The notes under the pieces: model-generated
The model's input: only the letters and a program-made list of their open reading frames with translations
Database searches by the model: none
What the model was told of the DNA's origin: nothing
Shown here: piece by piece, positions 1 through 9,720 of the stretch
How positions within the stretch are numbered: position 1 is the first letter of the stretch
Layout: each line of letters opens with the position of its first letter
Program-made: the position numbers and the translations under genes
Assembly: GCA_000697335.1 (NCBI GenBank)
Contig: JNEM01014152.1
Coordinates: forward strand, 1-16,052
Direction: 5' to 3'
DNA from: Conidiobolus incongruus B7586
Lineage: Eukaryota; Entomophthoromycota; Entomophthoromycetes; Entomophthorales; Conidiobolaceae
DNA: 16,052 nt

Positions 1-960
1 CAACTTATAATATTGTTAGAATTACTAGTGTTAATTAGTTTATTATAGTTAAAGCTGTTAAAAATAATAATAAAGAAATATTTAAACTTAAACTTAAATA
101 TATTAAAATTATAAATGAATATAATAAGAAGTATATTTATAAGTTAGTTAATACAAGTAAATATAATACTACTATAGAAATATAACAAGAATTATTAAAC
201 TATATAAGAATATTAGTTAATACTAATACTATTATATATACTTTATATTAATATAGATACCACTTACACTTTAAGAAAAAACACTTTTAACTAAAGAAAT
301 CTTACTATAAAGTTAGGTAAAAGTTTAAATATCATCACTAATATTAAATTAAAACTAATTAGAGTAAGGTTATTTAATTTAATAAAATAGTTAAATACTT
401 TAAAAAAAAGATAGAATTACTTTATAACTATTATATTAATTTTACCCAAAAGTATAATAATAGGTTAATTATTATTTAAGGATGTATATTATCTTTAAGT
501 GTAAAATATCTTTATAAAGTTAATAAGGGAATTAATACTAAAATATACTAAAGTATTTTAAAAAATAAATTGAAAAAAACTATTAAATAATATAAGTTAA
601 ATAAATTTAATATTATTTTCTAGTAAGATAATATTTTTTATTATATTATAACTTTTACTATTAAATAACTTAAAAATAACAAGATAATAGTTATAAAGTA
701 GTTTTTCTTAATTTCTTAACTTTAATTTAATTAAATATCTTTAGGATTAGTTAAAAAAAGCTATTAAAATTTTCCCCTTAATAAAAAATTTAAATTAACT
801 TTAAAAATATATTTAAGAAATATAAAACAAGATTAACTTTTCTTAATATAAAAAGTTAGTTAATTCTATATCCTACAAACTTAAAGAAATTAAAAAAGCT
901 AAAAGTAAATATATTAAGTTTTAACTTTTTTTATTATTAAAAACCTATAAATTTATAACT
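1..960 (+). pseudogene. Decayed Tc1-like (DD34E) transposase, copy A
   Basis: The frame cannot be read through, but the C-terminal catalytic block survives. At about 718-744 the codons correspond to the family motif SPDLNPIEHLW, with the catalytic Glu codon now AAA (733-735) and the Trp codon now TAG (742-744). Region 1-230 should hold the N-terminal helix-turn-helix DNA-binding part by position, but I see no clear motif there. Stops arise mainly where CAA, CAG or TGG would be expected, the pattern of cytosine deamination on both strands. In life the protein would cut and paste the element at TA sites. The end coordinate is approximate. Confidence 0.7.
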
Positions 961-1090
961 TACTTTAGGTAAAATTTAAAGGTTTATATTTTAGCTAATT
1001 TATAAATATAATAAATTTTAATTATTTAATTTAAGTTTATTATATTAAATATTAATTAAGTTATTAGTAAAAGTATAAGTGTTTTTGATT

Positions 1091-1116
1091 TTATAACTCA
1101 CTTTTGCAAGTTAGTG
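1091..1116 (+). repeat. Right terminal inverted repeat of Tc1-like copy A
   Basis: The sequence closely matches the end of copy B at 2045-2070 (TTATAACTCACTTTTGCAAG against TTATAACTTATTTTTGCAGG). Both end in TAGTG and abut a TA dinucleotide, the Tc1/mariner target. The differences between the two ends are transitions. Confidence 0.75.
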
Positions 1117-1120
1117 TATT

Positions 1121-1850
1121 ATTATATATATTTTATATTATAATAGATATTATTTGTACTTTAAAAAAAACATCTTTAATTAAAAAATTTTACTATAAAG
1201 TTAAGTAAAAGTTTAAATGTCATTATTAAAATTAAATAAAAACTAATTAAAGTAAAGTTATTGAGTTTAATGAAACAAAAATATACTTTAGTAGATTTAA
1301 TAAAAAAACTAGATATTTTAAAAAAAACAAAAAACTACTTTATAATTATTATGTTATTTCAACCTAAAAATATAATAGTAGGTTAATTATAATTTAAAAA
1401 TATATATTATCTTTTAGTGTAAAATATCTTTATAAAATTAATAAAGGAGTTAATATTAAATTATACTAAAATAATTTAAATAATAAATTAAAAAAACTAT
1501 TAAATAATATAGATTAAATAATTTAGATGTTATTTTCAAATAAAATAATACCTTTTACTATACTATTATTTCTACTATTAAATAGTTTAAAAATAATAAA
1601 ATAATAGTTATAAAGTGGTTTTTTTAATCTTTTAACTTTAATCTAATTAAACACCTTTAGGATTAGTTAAAAAAAACAGTTAAAGTTTTCCCACCAGCAA
1701 AAAATTTAAATAAGCTTTAAAAATATATTTAAGAAGCTTAGAACAAAATTAATCCTTTTTAATATAAGAAGTTAATTGACTTTATACCCTATAAACTTAA
1801 AGAAGTTAAAAAAACAAAAGATAGATATATTAAGTTTTAATTTTTTTTCT
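1121..1850 (+). pseudogene. Decayed Tc1-like (DD34E) transposase, copy B
   Basis: Three remnants of the DDE catalytic core can be placed. The first acidic motif (family FSDET) reads F-N-E-T-K near 1266-1280. The second (family QQDN) reads K-stop-N-N at 1538-1549, with the Asp codon now AAT at 1544-1546. The third (family SPDLNPIEHLW) is at about 1636-1662, with the Glu codon now AAA at 1651-1653. Spacing between the second Asp and the Glu is close to 34 residues, with a small frameshift in the T-run at 1619-1627. All three catalytic acids are lost through changes equivalent to G-to-A. Flanking text such as stop-F-K-N-N-K and W-L-K-K-like codons also fits Tc1. Confidence 0.75.
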
Positions 1851-2044
1851 ATAGCTAAAACACACAAATTTATAACTCATTTTAGATAAAATTTAAATTT
1901 TAATAAATCAACTAAAAGTTAATATAATTAGATTAAATATACTTAATTATAAATAAATAATATAAGTTTATTATATATTTTAATTTAAATTAAATTGATT
2001 AAAAATTAACAGAATTATTGATAATAATAATTATAATCATAATT

Positions 2045-2070
2045 TTATAACTTATTTTTGCAGGCTAGTG
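2045..2070 (+). repeat. Right terminal inverted repeat of Tc1-like copy B
   Basis: Read inward from the end, the repeat begins CACTAGCCTGCAAAAATAAG. It abuts TA at 2071-2072. It matches the corresponding end of copy A, which defines the 3' boundary of the family. Confidence 0.75.
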
Positions 2071-2072
2071 TA

Positions 2073-2665
2073 TATAGTATTAAGTTAATTTAAAATAAAC
2101 CTTTTTATAAATTCCATTAAATATATTTTTTATTTATGACCAAAATTTGATTATTATGATAGATTATAATAGAATAAGTTATTTTTATTTAATTCATAAA
2201 AAATACATCTATAATAAGTTACTTGGTAATTTATAAATAAAATTATTATTTATTATTTACTATTATTCTTAATATAATTTGAAGTTATTTATTTATTTTG
2301 CATGATAATTATTAAATATATAAATTTAAATCTATAAAAAATTTCTAATTATTTTTGATTAAAGAAAACTACTATATCTAATATATCTATTGGATTATAA
2401 CCAATATAAATATAATTACATTAGGTAATTAAAAGCAATTTTAAAAAAGAAAATTGCTAAAAAATTTACTTTATAAAATATTAAATTTCAGTCCATAATA
2501 AAAAAATTACTATTAAATATTAGAAGTTTAGTCAAAAAATAATAAAAGCTATTAAAAATATATGACAATATTGATTTTATAATATATATTTATCTCTATA
2601 ACCTGTATATTAGAATATTTATTTATTTTTAATATCAAAAAATTTTAATTACTTTAAATATAGAG
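2073..2665 (+). mobile_element. mariner DNA transposon, 3' half, interrupted by Tc1-like copy B
   Basis: Immediately after the TA flanking Tc1 copy B, the sequence becomes homologous to the mariner copies at 15443-16033 (plus) and 6940-7530 (minus). Shared landmarks include I-L-H-D-N coding text near 2298-2313, the block TATATCTAATATATCTATTG near 2372, and a terminal region ending in ATAGAG at 2665. The 5' half is missing here, which fits interruption of a mariner by the Tc1 nest, the remainder lying left of the window. The TA expected after the end reads TG, a likely point change. The transposase relic is unreadable. Confidence 0.75.
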
Positions 2666-3169
2666 TGATATCCAATTATAATTAAGAACCAAATGCCTTA
2701 TGATTTTAAATATAAATTTCTAGTATAAATATATCAATTTATAGCAAGAAACTCTTTCAAGTATAATCAAATACATTATTGAAATTTTTTGACTTTTTAA
2801 ATATATATATTTTATTTTATTACCTGAGAACTATTCAAAAAAAATTATAGAATTTTCAATTTTTTCAAAAGTGAAATGCAATGCTTTGTGTAAAATTTTA
2901 TGAATAATCAAGTTTTATTCATTTTAACCTTTTGGTCTGTTTTGAACAAATTTTATCTCATAAGTGATCTATCATATATGATTTTATTGATTATTCGTTC
3001 TGTTTAATCCAATTCAAAAAAATTTATAATAATATCTACCAATTGAACGGATTTTAAAGTTAAAATTTATAACAATATTATTATTATACAAACACTGTCA
3101 ATTCACTGTCATCATTCAAGGGTTATTAAGACATTATGAAAGATAAACCAAATTTATTAGAAGTGATAC
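2666..3169. other. AT-rich intergenic DNA, no gene seen
   Basis: No convincing frame, tRNA or terminal-repeat pair was found. GC content rises slightly after about 2880, leading into the island that follows. Confidence 0.5.
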
Positions 3170-3870
3170 TATAAGTTTGATTGGTTTCAATCTATCATTA
3201 TAGATATAATTCGAGACTTACAATGATAAGTAAAATCAATCTTATGGTTTTGGACTGAGCCAAGTGAAAATTGAGTAAAGAAAACAAGTTATGCGACAGA
3301 TGCTAAGTACAATGGACTGGGATACTCTCAATTTACACATCTGAATCCTCGAGCATGGCCCCATACCAATATCACTCTAACCTTGAAATCATGTCTCTGG
3401 ACTGTAATTTATGAAATATTTTTTGGGAATTTTTCAAGAGCTCTTTGATCCGTTGAATATAGTATTTTAAGAGTTACACCATGCAGAATCTTTGACTATG
3501 CATTATCTCTGTATTGTTACTTATAACAATTCACCTCTTAAATGGATTCATTTAATGTTACCCAAATCTTTAACATATTTCAGATTTCATAAGGATATCG
3601 AATGAGATGTACATTTAATAATATACCAATCCTCTGATGATAAATTTTATTTGGATAGCGACCATTACTATCTCTTAATGCTACAAGCATTACCTATCCT
3701 TAAGACATTGATCCATATACGTGAAACTGCGAATTTAGCCAGTACCATTCGAGAAGTTCGTCAGTTGAATCCTTAGTTGGAATGTATTGGAAGTGAATCA
3801 TAAACGATTAATCAAGATAATTTAGAGTTGACTGATCACTCCTGTATTGAGGTATGAAATATTAAGAGAT
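3170..3870. pseudogene. GC-raised island with eroded coding-like frames, strand undecided
   Basis: This 0.7-kb stretch is clearly less AT-rich than its surroundings. On the plus strand one phase runs from about 3241 to 3859 with about nine stops and no apparent frameshift. It contains leucine-rich text such as LKWIHLMLPKSLTYFRF and ends at a possible splice donor GTATGA. On the minus strand a phase from about 3520 down to 3200 is also rather open and contains MHSQRFCMV and RIKELLKNSQKIFHKLQ. Stop counts are only modestly below chance in either case. I therefore infer a decayed gene or exon cluster but cannot decide the strand or name a family. Confidence 0.3.
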
Positions 3871-4802
3871 TTTCTAGTTCGTGAATTGTTTCGTTTTAAA
3901 TTTTAGATATTAATATTTCCAAATAAATACCCTTTATATTTTGTTAATTTCTATTATTTGATCAATTAATTCTTTGATCTTATTTATTCATATCATTGTA
4001 TATTTGATGATAAATCCATTATCCAAATTATGTAATTTATATATTAATTATTATGATCCCTGAAATTACAATGGATCTTTATTTTATTACAATAGTTTTA
4101 TCGAGCTGAATATTCAAACAATAAAAAATATCCTATATTATTTGTACATAAAATTTTATATCTAATTATGTTATAATTCATTTTGGAAATTTAAGTTTAA
4201 AATAAGTATTTTGAAATATTAATTTTATTATTATTATTATTATCCAAATTATATATAATTCATATATAATAAACTATATTAATATAACCCTTGTTACTCG
4301 CTTTTGAATTTGAAATTAATTTTGAATATTAATAATTTTGTACATATTAATTTTGAAAAACTAAATACTACCCCAGTTTGAACAACATTTTATGATTCAT
4401 TTGAAAATTTTTTCATTAATATATCTCAAAAAATATTTTAACTATTGAAATAGCTTTATAAACATGGTATAAAAACAATTTTAAATTATATTAAACTAAC
4501 AATTTTTATAATAATCAAATGCTATTTCCTGTGAAATTTTGGGTTCAAAATTTTAACCAATAATTGTAAAAACTTGTTGAAAAACAAGAAACAATTATAT
4601 CCAATACAATAAGAAATATGATTATTAAAGCTTTAATAATGACTGAATCAATCTTTTTTGTTAATTAAATGAATTCAAATATCTATATACTATGTTATTA
4701 TTTTGATCCATTTTGACAATATTATTTTATTTAGTTCATAATATAACCAATTAGATTTGAAAAATCATAGATCATTTTTGGTTGTAAAATTGATGTGTAT
4801 TA
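3871..4802. other. AT-rich intergenic DNA with a (TTA)n tract
   Basis: Nothing gene-like was seen. It contains a (TTA)6 microsatellite at about 4225-4243. No terminal-repeat pair was recognised until the MITE that begins at 4803. Confidence 0.5.
4225..4243. repeat. (TTA)6 microsatellite
   Basis: Six tandem TTA units can be read directly. The tract is short and ordinary for DNA of this composition. Confidence 0.8.
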
Positions 4803-4995
4803 CCTTGAATTTGAAATAATGGGAAATTTTTTAATTTCTGATTTTTCAAACATATTATTAGTTTGAAATGAATAAATATATACAAAGTTGATAGGAAATT
4901 ATATATTTTTATTATATATTTATTTTTATATATCATATATTCAAATGTTTATTTATTTTTAATTGCAAAAAATTCCCATTATTAAAAATGCAGAG
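4803..4995 (+). mobile_element. Non-autonomous mariner derivative (MITE), about 193 bp
   Basis: The ends are imperfect inverted repeats. The left end reads TATTACCTTGAATTTGAAAT then AATGGGAAATTTTTT, and the inverted right end reads TATTACTCTGCATTTTTAAT then AATGGGAATTTTTT. TA dinucleotides flank both sides (4801-4802 and 4996-4997). The left part (4852-4910) matches the start of the copy at 14779 with 58 of 59 bases, and also the 5' end of the minus-strand mariner near 8160-8223. The right part (4911-4995) matches the mariner 3' end at 15950-16033. It is therefore an internally deleted mariner retaining only its two ends, mobilised in the past by mariner transposase. Confidence 0.8.
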
Positions 4996-5000
4996 TAATA

Positions 5001-5284
5001 ATATATTCCAAAAGGTATTAATTTGATACTTTTAATTAAAATCAATAAGATTTATTATAATAAAATTTAACAAAAAAGTTACTGTATAATATTAGAAAAC
5101 ATCTTTATAGAATTTTGATTTGACTAATTTAGAATTAATCAATATCGAGTTTTATTATTTATATATTATATGGAATAATTGAGATTATTATAATGATTCT
5201 CGTTTAATATATTTTGAACAAATAATCAAATATTAAATCTACTAAAATTCGATTAGTTTTTTAATTTGTATTTTTGAATTGATG
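5001..5284. other. AT-rich spacer
   Basis: No gene or repeat was recognised. A near-palindrome GAGATTATTATAATGATTCT at about 5180-5200 is the only visible structure and is unlikely to be functional. Confidence 0.5.
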
Positions 5285-6245
5285 TTTAGAGGTATATATG
5301 GTTTTGGGAATAGCAAAGCCAATTAATGGCAATCAATGGATGAGACAGAATTGTATTAAGTGTATTATCTATAATCCACTATTTCGTTAGGTTGCTATAG
5401 TAGAGATTTTCACGGTTACAGTAATATCAATTTTGTAATACCTTATCGTCTTTGACAAAAATCAAAGATTCTATTCACTTTGGTTACCTTTTTGATTTTA
5501 TTAATCTTAGTTTCTTTAGCCATCAAATTAATTGAGACTATTTTACAAATATCATAGTAAGTTAAACTTGTGTACATTATTTGCTCTATTCTAAACCAAG
5601 TACTATATCCATTGTAACAATTTTAATAACTCTACTTATATCCTTTATGCCTTGTTTTACACCGCATTTTTTATTTTACAATTGGGTGGAAGACATAGAA
5701 AAAGTTGACAAATAATAAATATTATGCAATCATCAATATTCATATTAATTTAATTAGTATAAACAAAAATTTAAATAGCTATTCAGCTAATAATGTTATT
5801 CATACTGTATAATGTAAATTTTATACTATCGTATCTTGATATTAGGAATAAAAGTTTCTATTGGATAAAGGTCAAGGCTCATTTTTGTTTCAATAATTTC
5901 AGTATCTGATGTATGTAAGATTACTGCCATTCGAATTATTTCTATATCTTTTCAACCTGAGTTTAATCACGAGCTAATATATATCAGTATATTTTGAAGC
6001 TAACTGCAAAATATTATTTTATTGTTTTTTGATTAAAATTTATATTATCTATTAAAATTACAGGGATTATATATAAGATAAATACAAGAATACAATATTT
6101 TTGCATATTGGGATTCGAATAAGATATAGATAACAATCATTATATATCCTTATTTTGAAATAAGATTACTTACATTTCGATTCATATTTACATTAAATTA
6201 TTGGATATCATATCGACTATTACTAATACTTTATACAGAACAAGG
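5285..6245 (+). pseudogene. Candidate decayed multi-exon gene, family unknown
   Basis: A phase beginning at ATG 5298-5300 (MVLGIAKPINGNQWMRQN...) runs about 62 codons to 5480 with two stops, then is stop-rich to a strong donor GTAAGTT at 5557. A plausible 44-bp intron (5557-5600) ends in TTCTAAACCAAG, which has a branch-like CTAAAC. The next segment gives Q/L-rich text such as LYLHPLCLVLHRIF. A third stretch from about 5846 (FLLDKGQGSFLF, LPFELFLYLFNLSL) and a fourth at 6060-6243 ending AAG|GTATTA are also relatively open. All stops could derive from CAA, CAG or CGA. Hydrophobic runs hint at a membrane protein. No family is recognised, and the exon model is inference. Confidence 0.3.
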
Positions 6246-6527
6246 TATTAAATTTTCTTTAATTATATTATAAATAATACTGAAATATTTTGGGTTCAAA
6301 AATTATTGTTAGGTTTATTTCTGATTTCATTTGAAACATGACTTTTAAATTAAGCTACTGTTGTTTTTTGAAAATAACTGTTTGTCTTGATTTAATGATT
6401 AAGTCAATATTTTCATTCATTCAAAGTGGCTTATTTGATCCATAATCAAATGATTTTCTTTAGTTCCTCTTATTATAATTTATCCAAATCCAATATCGTT
6501 CACTGAATAAACTATTCAAACTCAGAG

Positions 6528-6731
6528 ATGACAAGGATAAAAGATGAGAAAATTTGGATATTTTGCTATAATGTCTCAACAGTAAATGAATTTAAGATAT
6601 ACAGTCCCAAAGCATTAAAATGCTGGATAAATAAATTTACTAAATTACATTACAAATACTTTGCAAACAATATTCTTTATTTACAAACTATATTACAAAA
6701 CATAAAGCTATACCAAATATTCAATAAATAA
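6528..6731 (+). CDS. Short open frame, 67 codons, doubtful
   Basis: An ATG-initiated frame of 67 residues (MTRIKDEKIWIFCYNVS...) rich in Lys, Asn, Ile and Tyr, as any frame in such AT-rich DNA would be. At this composition a few open frames of this length are expected by chance in 16 kb. Another phase of the same DNA gives more protein-like amphipathic text (SLNKLFKLRDDKDKR, ITLQILCKQYSLFTNYITK) with several stops. The open frame may therefore be a shadow of a decayed exon, possibly related to the relic just upstream. I recognise no domain. Confidence 0.12.
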   Translation: MTRIKDEKIWIFCYNVSTVNEFKIYSPKALKCWINKFTKLHYKYFANNILYLQTILQNIKLYQIFNK

Positions 6732-6939
6732 GATTTTGACTAAATTAATTTGAATTAATTTATTATTGCCTTATTTGTAATCATTTTAGAAAATTTTTGA
6801 AAAATTTCACATAATGATAATTGAAATTTAGTAAATATATTTAGTTTAGTTTATATTATATTACATTTATTTAAAATTATAATTTATAATTAACATAATC
6901 ATCTTAAATTAGCATTTTTACATTTAAATTGAACTATTA

Positions 6940-8223
6940 GTGTAGAAATTAAATAATGACACAATTGTAAAATTAAAATTAAATAAATAAATTAATAAAT
7001 AATATAAAATTAATAGCTTCTTTTATTATTAATAACTTATTTCTATACTTTTAGTAATCTTCTAATATTTAAAAAAATAGGACTTTTTATTTAAGACTGA
7101 AATTTGATATTTTACAAACCAATTTAATTTGTTTATAGGAATTTTTTTTCTTATAAGCTGATTTTTTAATTATTTAAAACAATTATAATCATATAAGTGA
7201 TAATCAAGTGAGTATATTAAATATAGTAACTCTCTCTAGTTTTTTTATATAAAAATTTTTTCATAGTTTTAATTTCATATATTTTATATTTATTATGTAA
7301 AATAATAAGTATCTTTGATTTATATTGACAATATCTTTTAAAAATTGTTTTATTTAAAAAAATAATATATAATTTATTATTAATTAATTTCCTTTAAGGT
7401 ATTAAATAAAAAAATTATATACTATTATAATCTATTACAACAATTAATATTTGTTTATATTTAAAGTATTTATTTATTAGAATTTATAGAGGGGATTAAT
7501 TTAATTTAACTTAATATTATATTTTTAAATAAAAGATTATATAAAAAAATTTACATTTTATTAATTATAAATATCTATTGTAATAAGCTTTATTTTTAGT
7601 TATTCCTTAATAAGTTTAGTTTAACTATATCTACTTTAATTTTTTTAAGTTTTTGTTAAATTATAAGGTATCTATTTTATATTTTTATTTATTTATCTAA
7701 ATTTAAATTTAAGTAAATATAACATACTTATATAATTAGTATTAACTTATTTTAATAATTCTTTAACTAAAATAAAAAGGTATTTCTTAATATATTTTTT
7801 TTACTCTATTAGTATATATAAAAATAATAGTACAAATTAATCTTTTAAATTTTGGTAAATTTTAAATAATATCCTTTCTAGCTTTAAAATAATAAATCTA
7901 GTAATATATGGTAGTTTTAGATAAAATACCATCTCCATAAACTATTTACAAATTTTAAATGATTTTAGAGGGTTTATAGTTAAATTTTAAGAATACAAAA
8001 ATAAAAGCCTTTTGATAATCATTATCTAGTTTAAATATAATTAAATTTAAGTATAAATTTTAAAATCAAAATATTTTAATAGAAAAATAATTAAAATTGA
8101 ATATAAATATAGTTTGAAAATATTTAGTATCCTATATATTCTATATATAAATAATCTTTCAAAATATATAATATATTTAAAAGATCAGAAATTAAAAAAT
8201 ATTCCATTTTTTAATTTCCATAT
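6940..8223 (-). mobile_element. mariner DNA transposon, essentially full length, decayed
   Basis: The 1.28-kb length is typical of mariner. Both ends match the MITE at 4803-4995 in inverted orientation. The high-coordinate end (8185-8223, AGATCAGAAATTAAAAAATA then TTCCATTTTTTAATTTCC) corresponds to the MITE left end. The low-coordinate end (6940-6985) corresponds to the right end. TATTA (6935-6939) and TAATA (8224-8228) flank it, consistent with a TA target. The body aligns on the minus strand with 14880-16000. It carries many C-to-T and G-to-A changes plus a few indels, so no transposase can be made. Confidence 0.8.
7010..7990 (-). pseudogene. Decayed mariner (DD34D) transposase
   Basis: The strongest landmark, read on the minus strand at about 7176-7214, is Y-S-L-D-Y-H-L-Y-D-Y-N-C-F-K. 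It matches the mariner block YSPDLAPCDYHLFR, and its third catalytic Asp codon is still GAT (complement 7188-7190). Upstream on the minus strand the text parallels the copy at 14779-16033, including the region before the first catalytic Asp. The reading frame is broken repeatedly by stops of the Gln/Arg/Trp-derived kind and by small indels. The limits given are approximate, taken from where homology to the other copy is clear. Confidence 0.65.
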
Positions 8224-9490
8224 TAATATCTTTTGATAAGTTATTTGGTATTTTGGAAGTAATTTTTGAACAAAACTTTTATCTCAATCATATTAATAAA
8301 ATAAAATAAAATAAAATTTATTTTATAACTAATGAATTACGATTATATAATTTTAATTATTTTTCAAACCAAAAACCTAGATTCAATATATTCAAAATTA
8401 TTTTATAAATATATATGTTTTTATCACCTATAATACTTAATTTGCTATTTAAAAAATTTTCATTTAGAATACTGATAATATATAGATTATATAGCATATA
8501 TTTCCCAAAATCAACAATATATATTATTTTTCATAAATTTCTATAAATATATGGATTTGTATCATTACTCTTTCCATAATTATATTGATTATTTAAAAAC
8601 ACTTTAAATTAAATTAGTCCTTGTTTGGTTTATTTATATAATATATTACATATTTTATTAAACTTATTAGTTATTATATTTACTATAAATTAATTTACAC
8701 CATTTACTAAGTTGTTTTCATGGTATTAAATAATGCTATAATCCTAATAACTATTATTATTTAATTCCCTGGTTCCTTTTATTAAAATTTAATAATTTTT
8801 TATTTTCTCATTATAATATTTGATCTTTTAGTGTCAATTTTTTGATTTTATTAGTATCTCATGTGGTTGAAAAATCCATATATATATTTATTTGTTGAAA
8901 TTTTAAATCATATTAAGACTATTGTATTGAATAAAATTAATTGAAATATACTAATGATTCGAATTGTAATTTCAATATCCTTATATCCTTATTTAATTAA
9001 ATTTTTGAATAAAATCAATTCAATATCTGTTCAAATTTATTATTCTGTAATTGTATATTTTGAAATTTAATATTCATAATATACTAATATTTTTGTATAG
9101 AAATACCAAATTCAACTTCTGATATACAGTAACCGTCATTAATAGGTGAGTCTCTGAAAGTCAATATTTCAATATTAAATATTATTCACCAATCATTATA
9201 CCCTATAACAATTGTTCATGGAGTAGTACATTTAGGCATTAAATTTTAATATATTACAAAATCACAGCAATCAGTTAATTTTTGACCAATAGTTGATTGT
9301 TAAAAATAGTGTTTATATAATCATTTCTTGAAATGAAATTTAATTCATTGAATTGTTTTATAAAAACACTATGAAACATTATTTCAATATACTAACTATA
9401 AATATATCAATAACTTTATTATATTTTTATGATATTTTATCATTCATGATATGCATTTCTCAACCGACAATTGATAATATTTCCAATAAT
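8224..9490. other. AT-rich intergenic DNA with short simple repeats and a hairpin
   Basis: No gene was recognised. It contains a (TAAAA)4 tract near 8296-8316. A pair of 9-base inverted arms lies at 9307-9315 and 9365-9373 (ATAGTGTTT / AAACACTAT) around about 50 bases, which could be a tiny foldback element or chance. Confidence 0.5.
8296..8316. repeat. (TAAAA)4 microsatellite
   Basis: Four tandem pentanucleotide units are directly visible. It has no evident function. Confidence 0.75.
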
Positions 9491-9497
9491 ATTTACC

Positions 9498-9720
9498 ATG
9501 GATTCAATGATTAGATGGTTATCAAATAACAGCAAAAAGCCAATTCGCAGTCCAGTAAAGACAATTCTTTATACTTCAAATTCAGGCTAAAATTAAAGGT
9601 GCTTTTCAAAGTTTAAATTAACATACCATGAGGTTCTTGTTAATATAATCAATTTAGGCAAAGTAATTGCAGTTATTTAATACAAGATATCAAAGTATTG
9701 TAATCATATCTATTAGTAGT
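9498..9720 (+). pseudogene. Possible eroded coding remnant starting at a good ATG
   Basis: ATG at 9498 has a favourable context (ACCATGG) and opens 30 codons (MDSMIRWLSNNSKKPIRSPV...) to TAA at 9588-9590. The same phase then reads on for about 40 more codons (FSKFKLTYHEVLVNIINLGK) with only two further TAA codons. The island is slightly richer in C and G than its flanks. It could be the first exon of a dead gene or chance. No family is recognised. Confidence 0.2.

Larger units (their letters stand above)
1..1116 (+). mobile_element. Tc1-like DNA transposon, copy A (5' end off window), decayed
   Basis: This is the inner element of the nest. Its right end is a terminal inverted repeat at about 1091-1116, reading TTATAACTCACTTTTGCAAG then TTAGTG, followed by the TA target dinucleotide at 1117-1118. 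That end matches the end of copy B at 2045-2070. The body from position 229 onward aligns along its whole length with 1119-2070. The left end and the start of the transposase lie before position 1. Many C-to-T and G-to-A differences separate the two copies, and no long open frame survives. Assignment to Tc1 rather than another DDE family rests on the transposase relic and on the TA target. Confidence 0.85.
1119..2070 (+). mobile_element. Tc1-like DNA transposon, copy B (3' part), interrupted by copy A
   Basis: The sequence resumes right after the TA that flanks copy A and is homologous to copy A from A's own position 229 (the 10-mer at 1121-1130 equals 231-240). Thus A sits inside B at a TA site equivalent to A position 227-228, and the left part of B lies off window. 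B ends in the inverted repeat 2045-2070 followed by TA (2071-2072). The two copies are clearly one family but differ at many transition sites and a few indels. Neither copy can encode transposase now. Confidence 0.85.

Noticed and set aside
3170-6245. Reassigned stop codons (TAA/TAG as Gln, TGA as Arg) or U-to-C RNA editing to explain coding-like frames with stops
   Set aside because: RanGAP in the same window uses CAA for Gln, has no internal stops across 370 codons and ends in TAG, so the standard code applies. The transposons show the same stops together with lost catalytic residues, which is decay.
4537-6305. Shared TTTTGGGTTCAAAA at about 4540 and 6292 as a repeat family
   Set aside because: The match does not extend beyond about 15 bases and no ends or target duplications can be defined.
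9307-9373. Tiny MITE with ATAGTGTTT inverted ends
   Set aside because: Only nine bases pair, no second copy is seen in the window, and the composition makes such pairs likely by chance.
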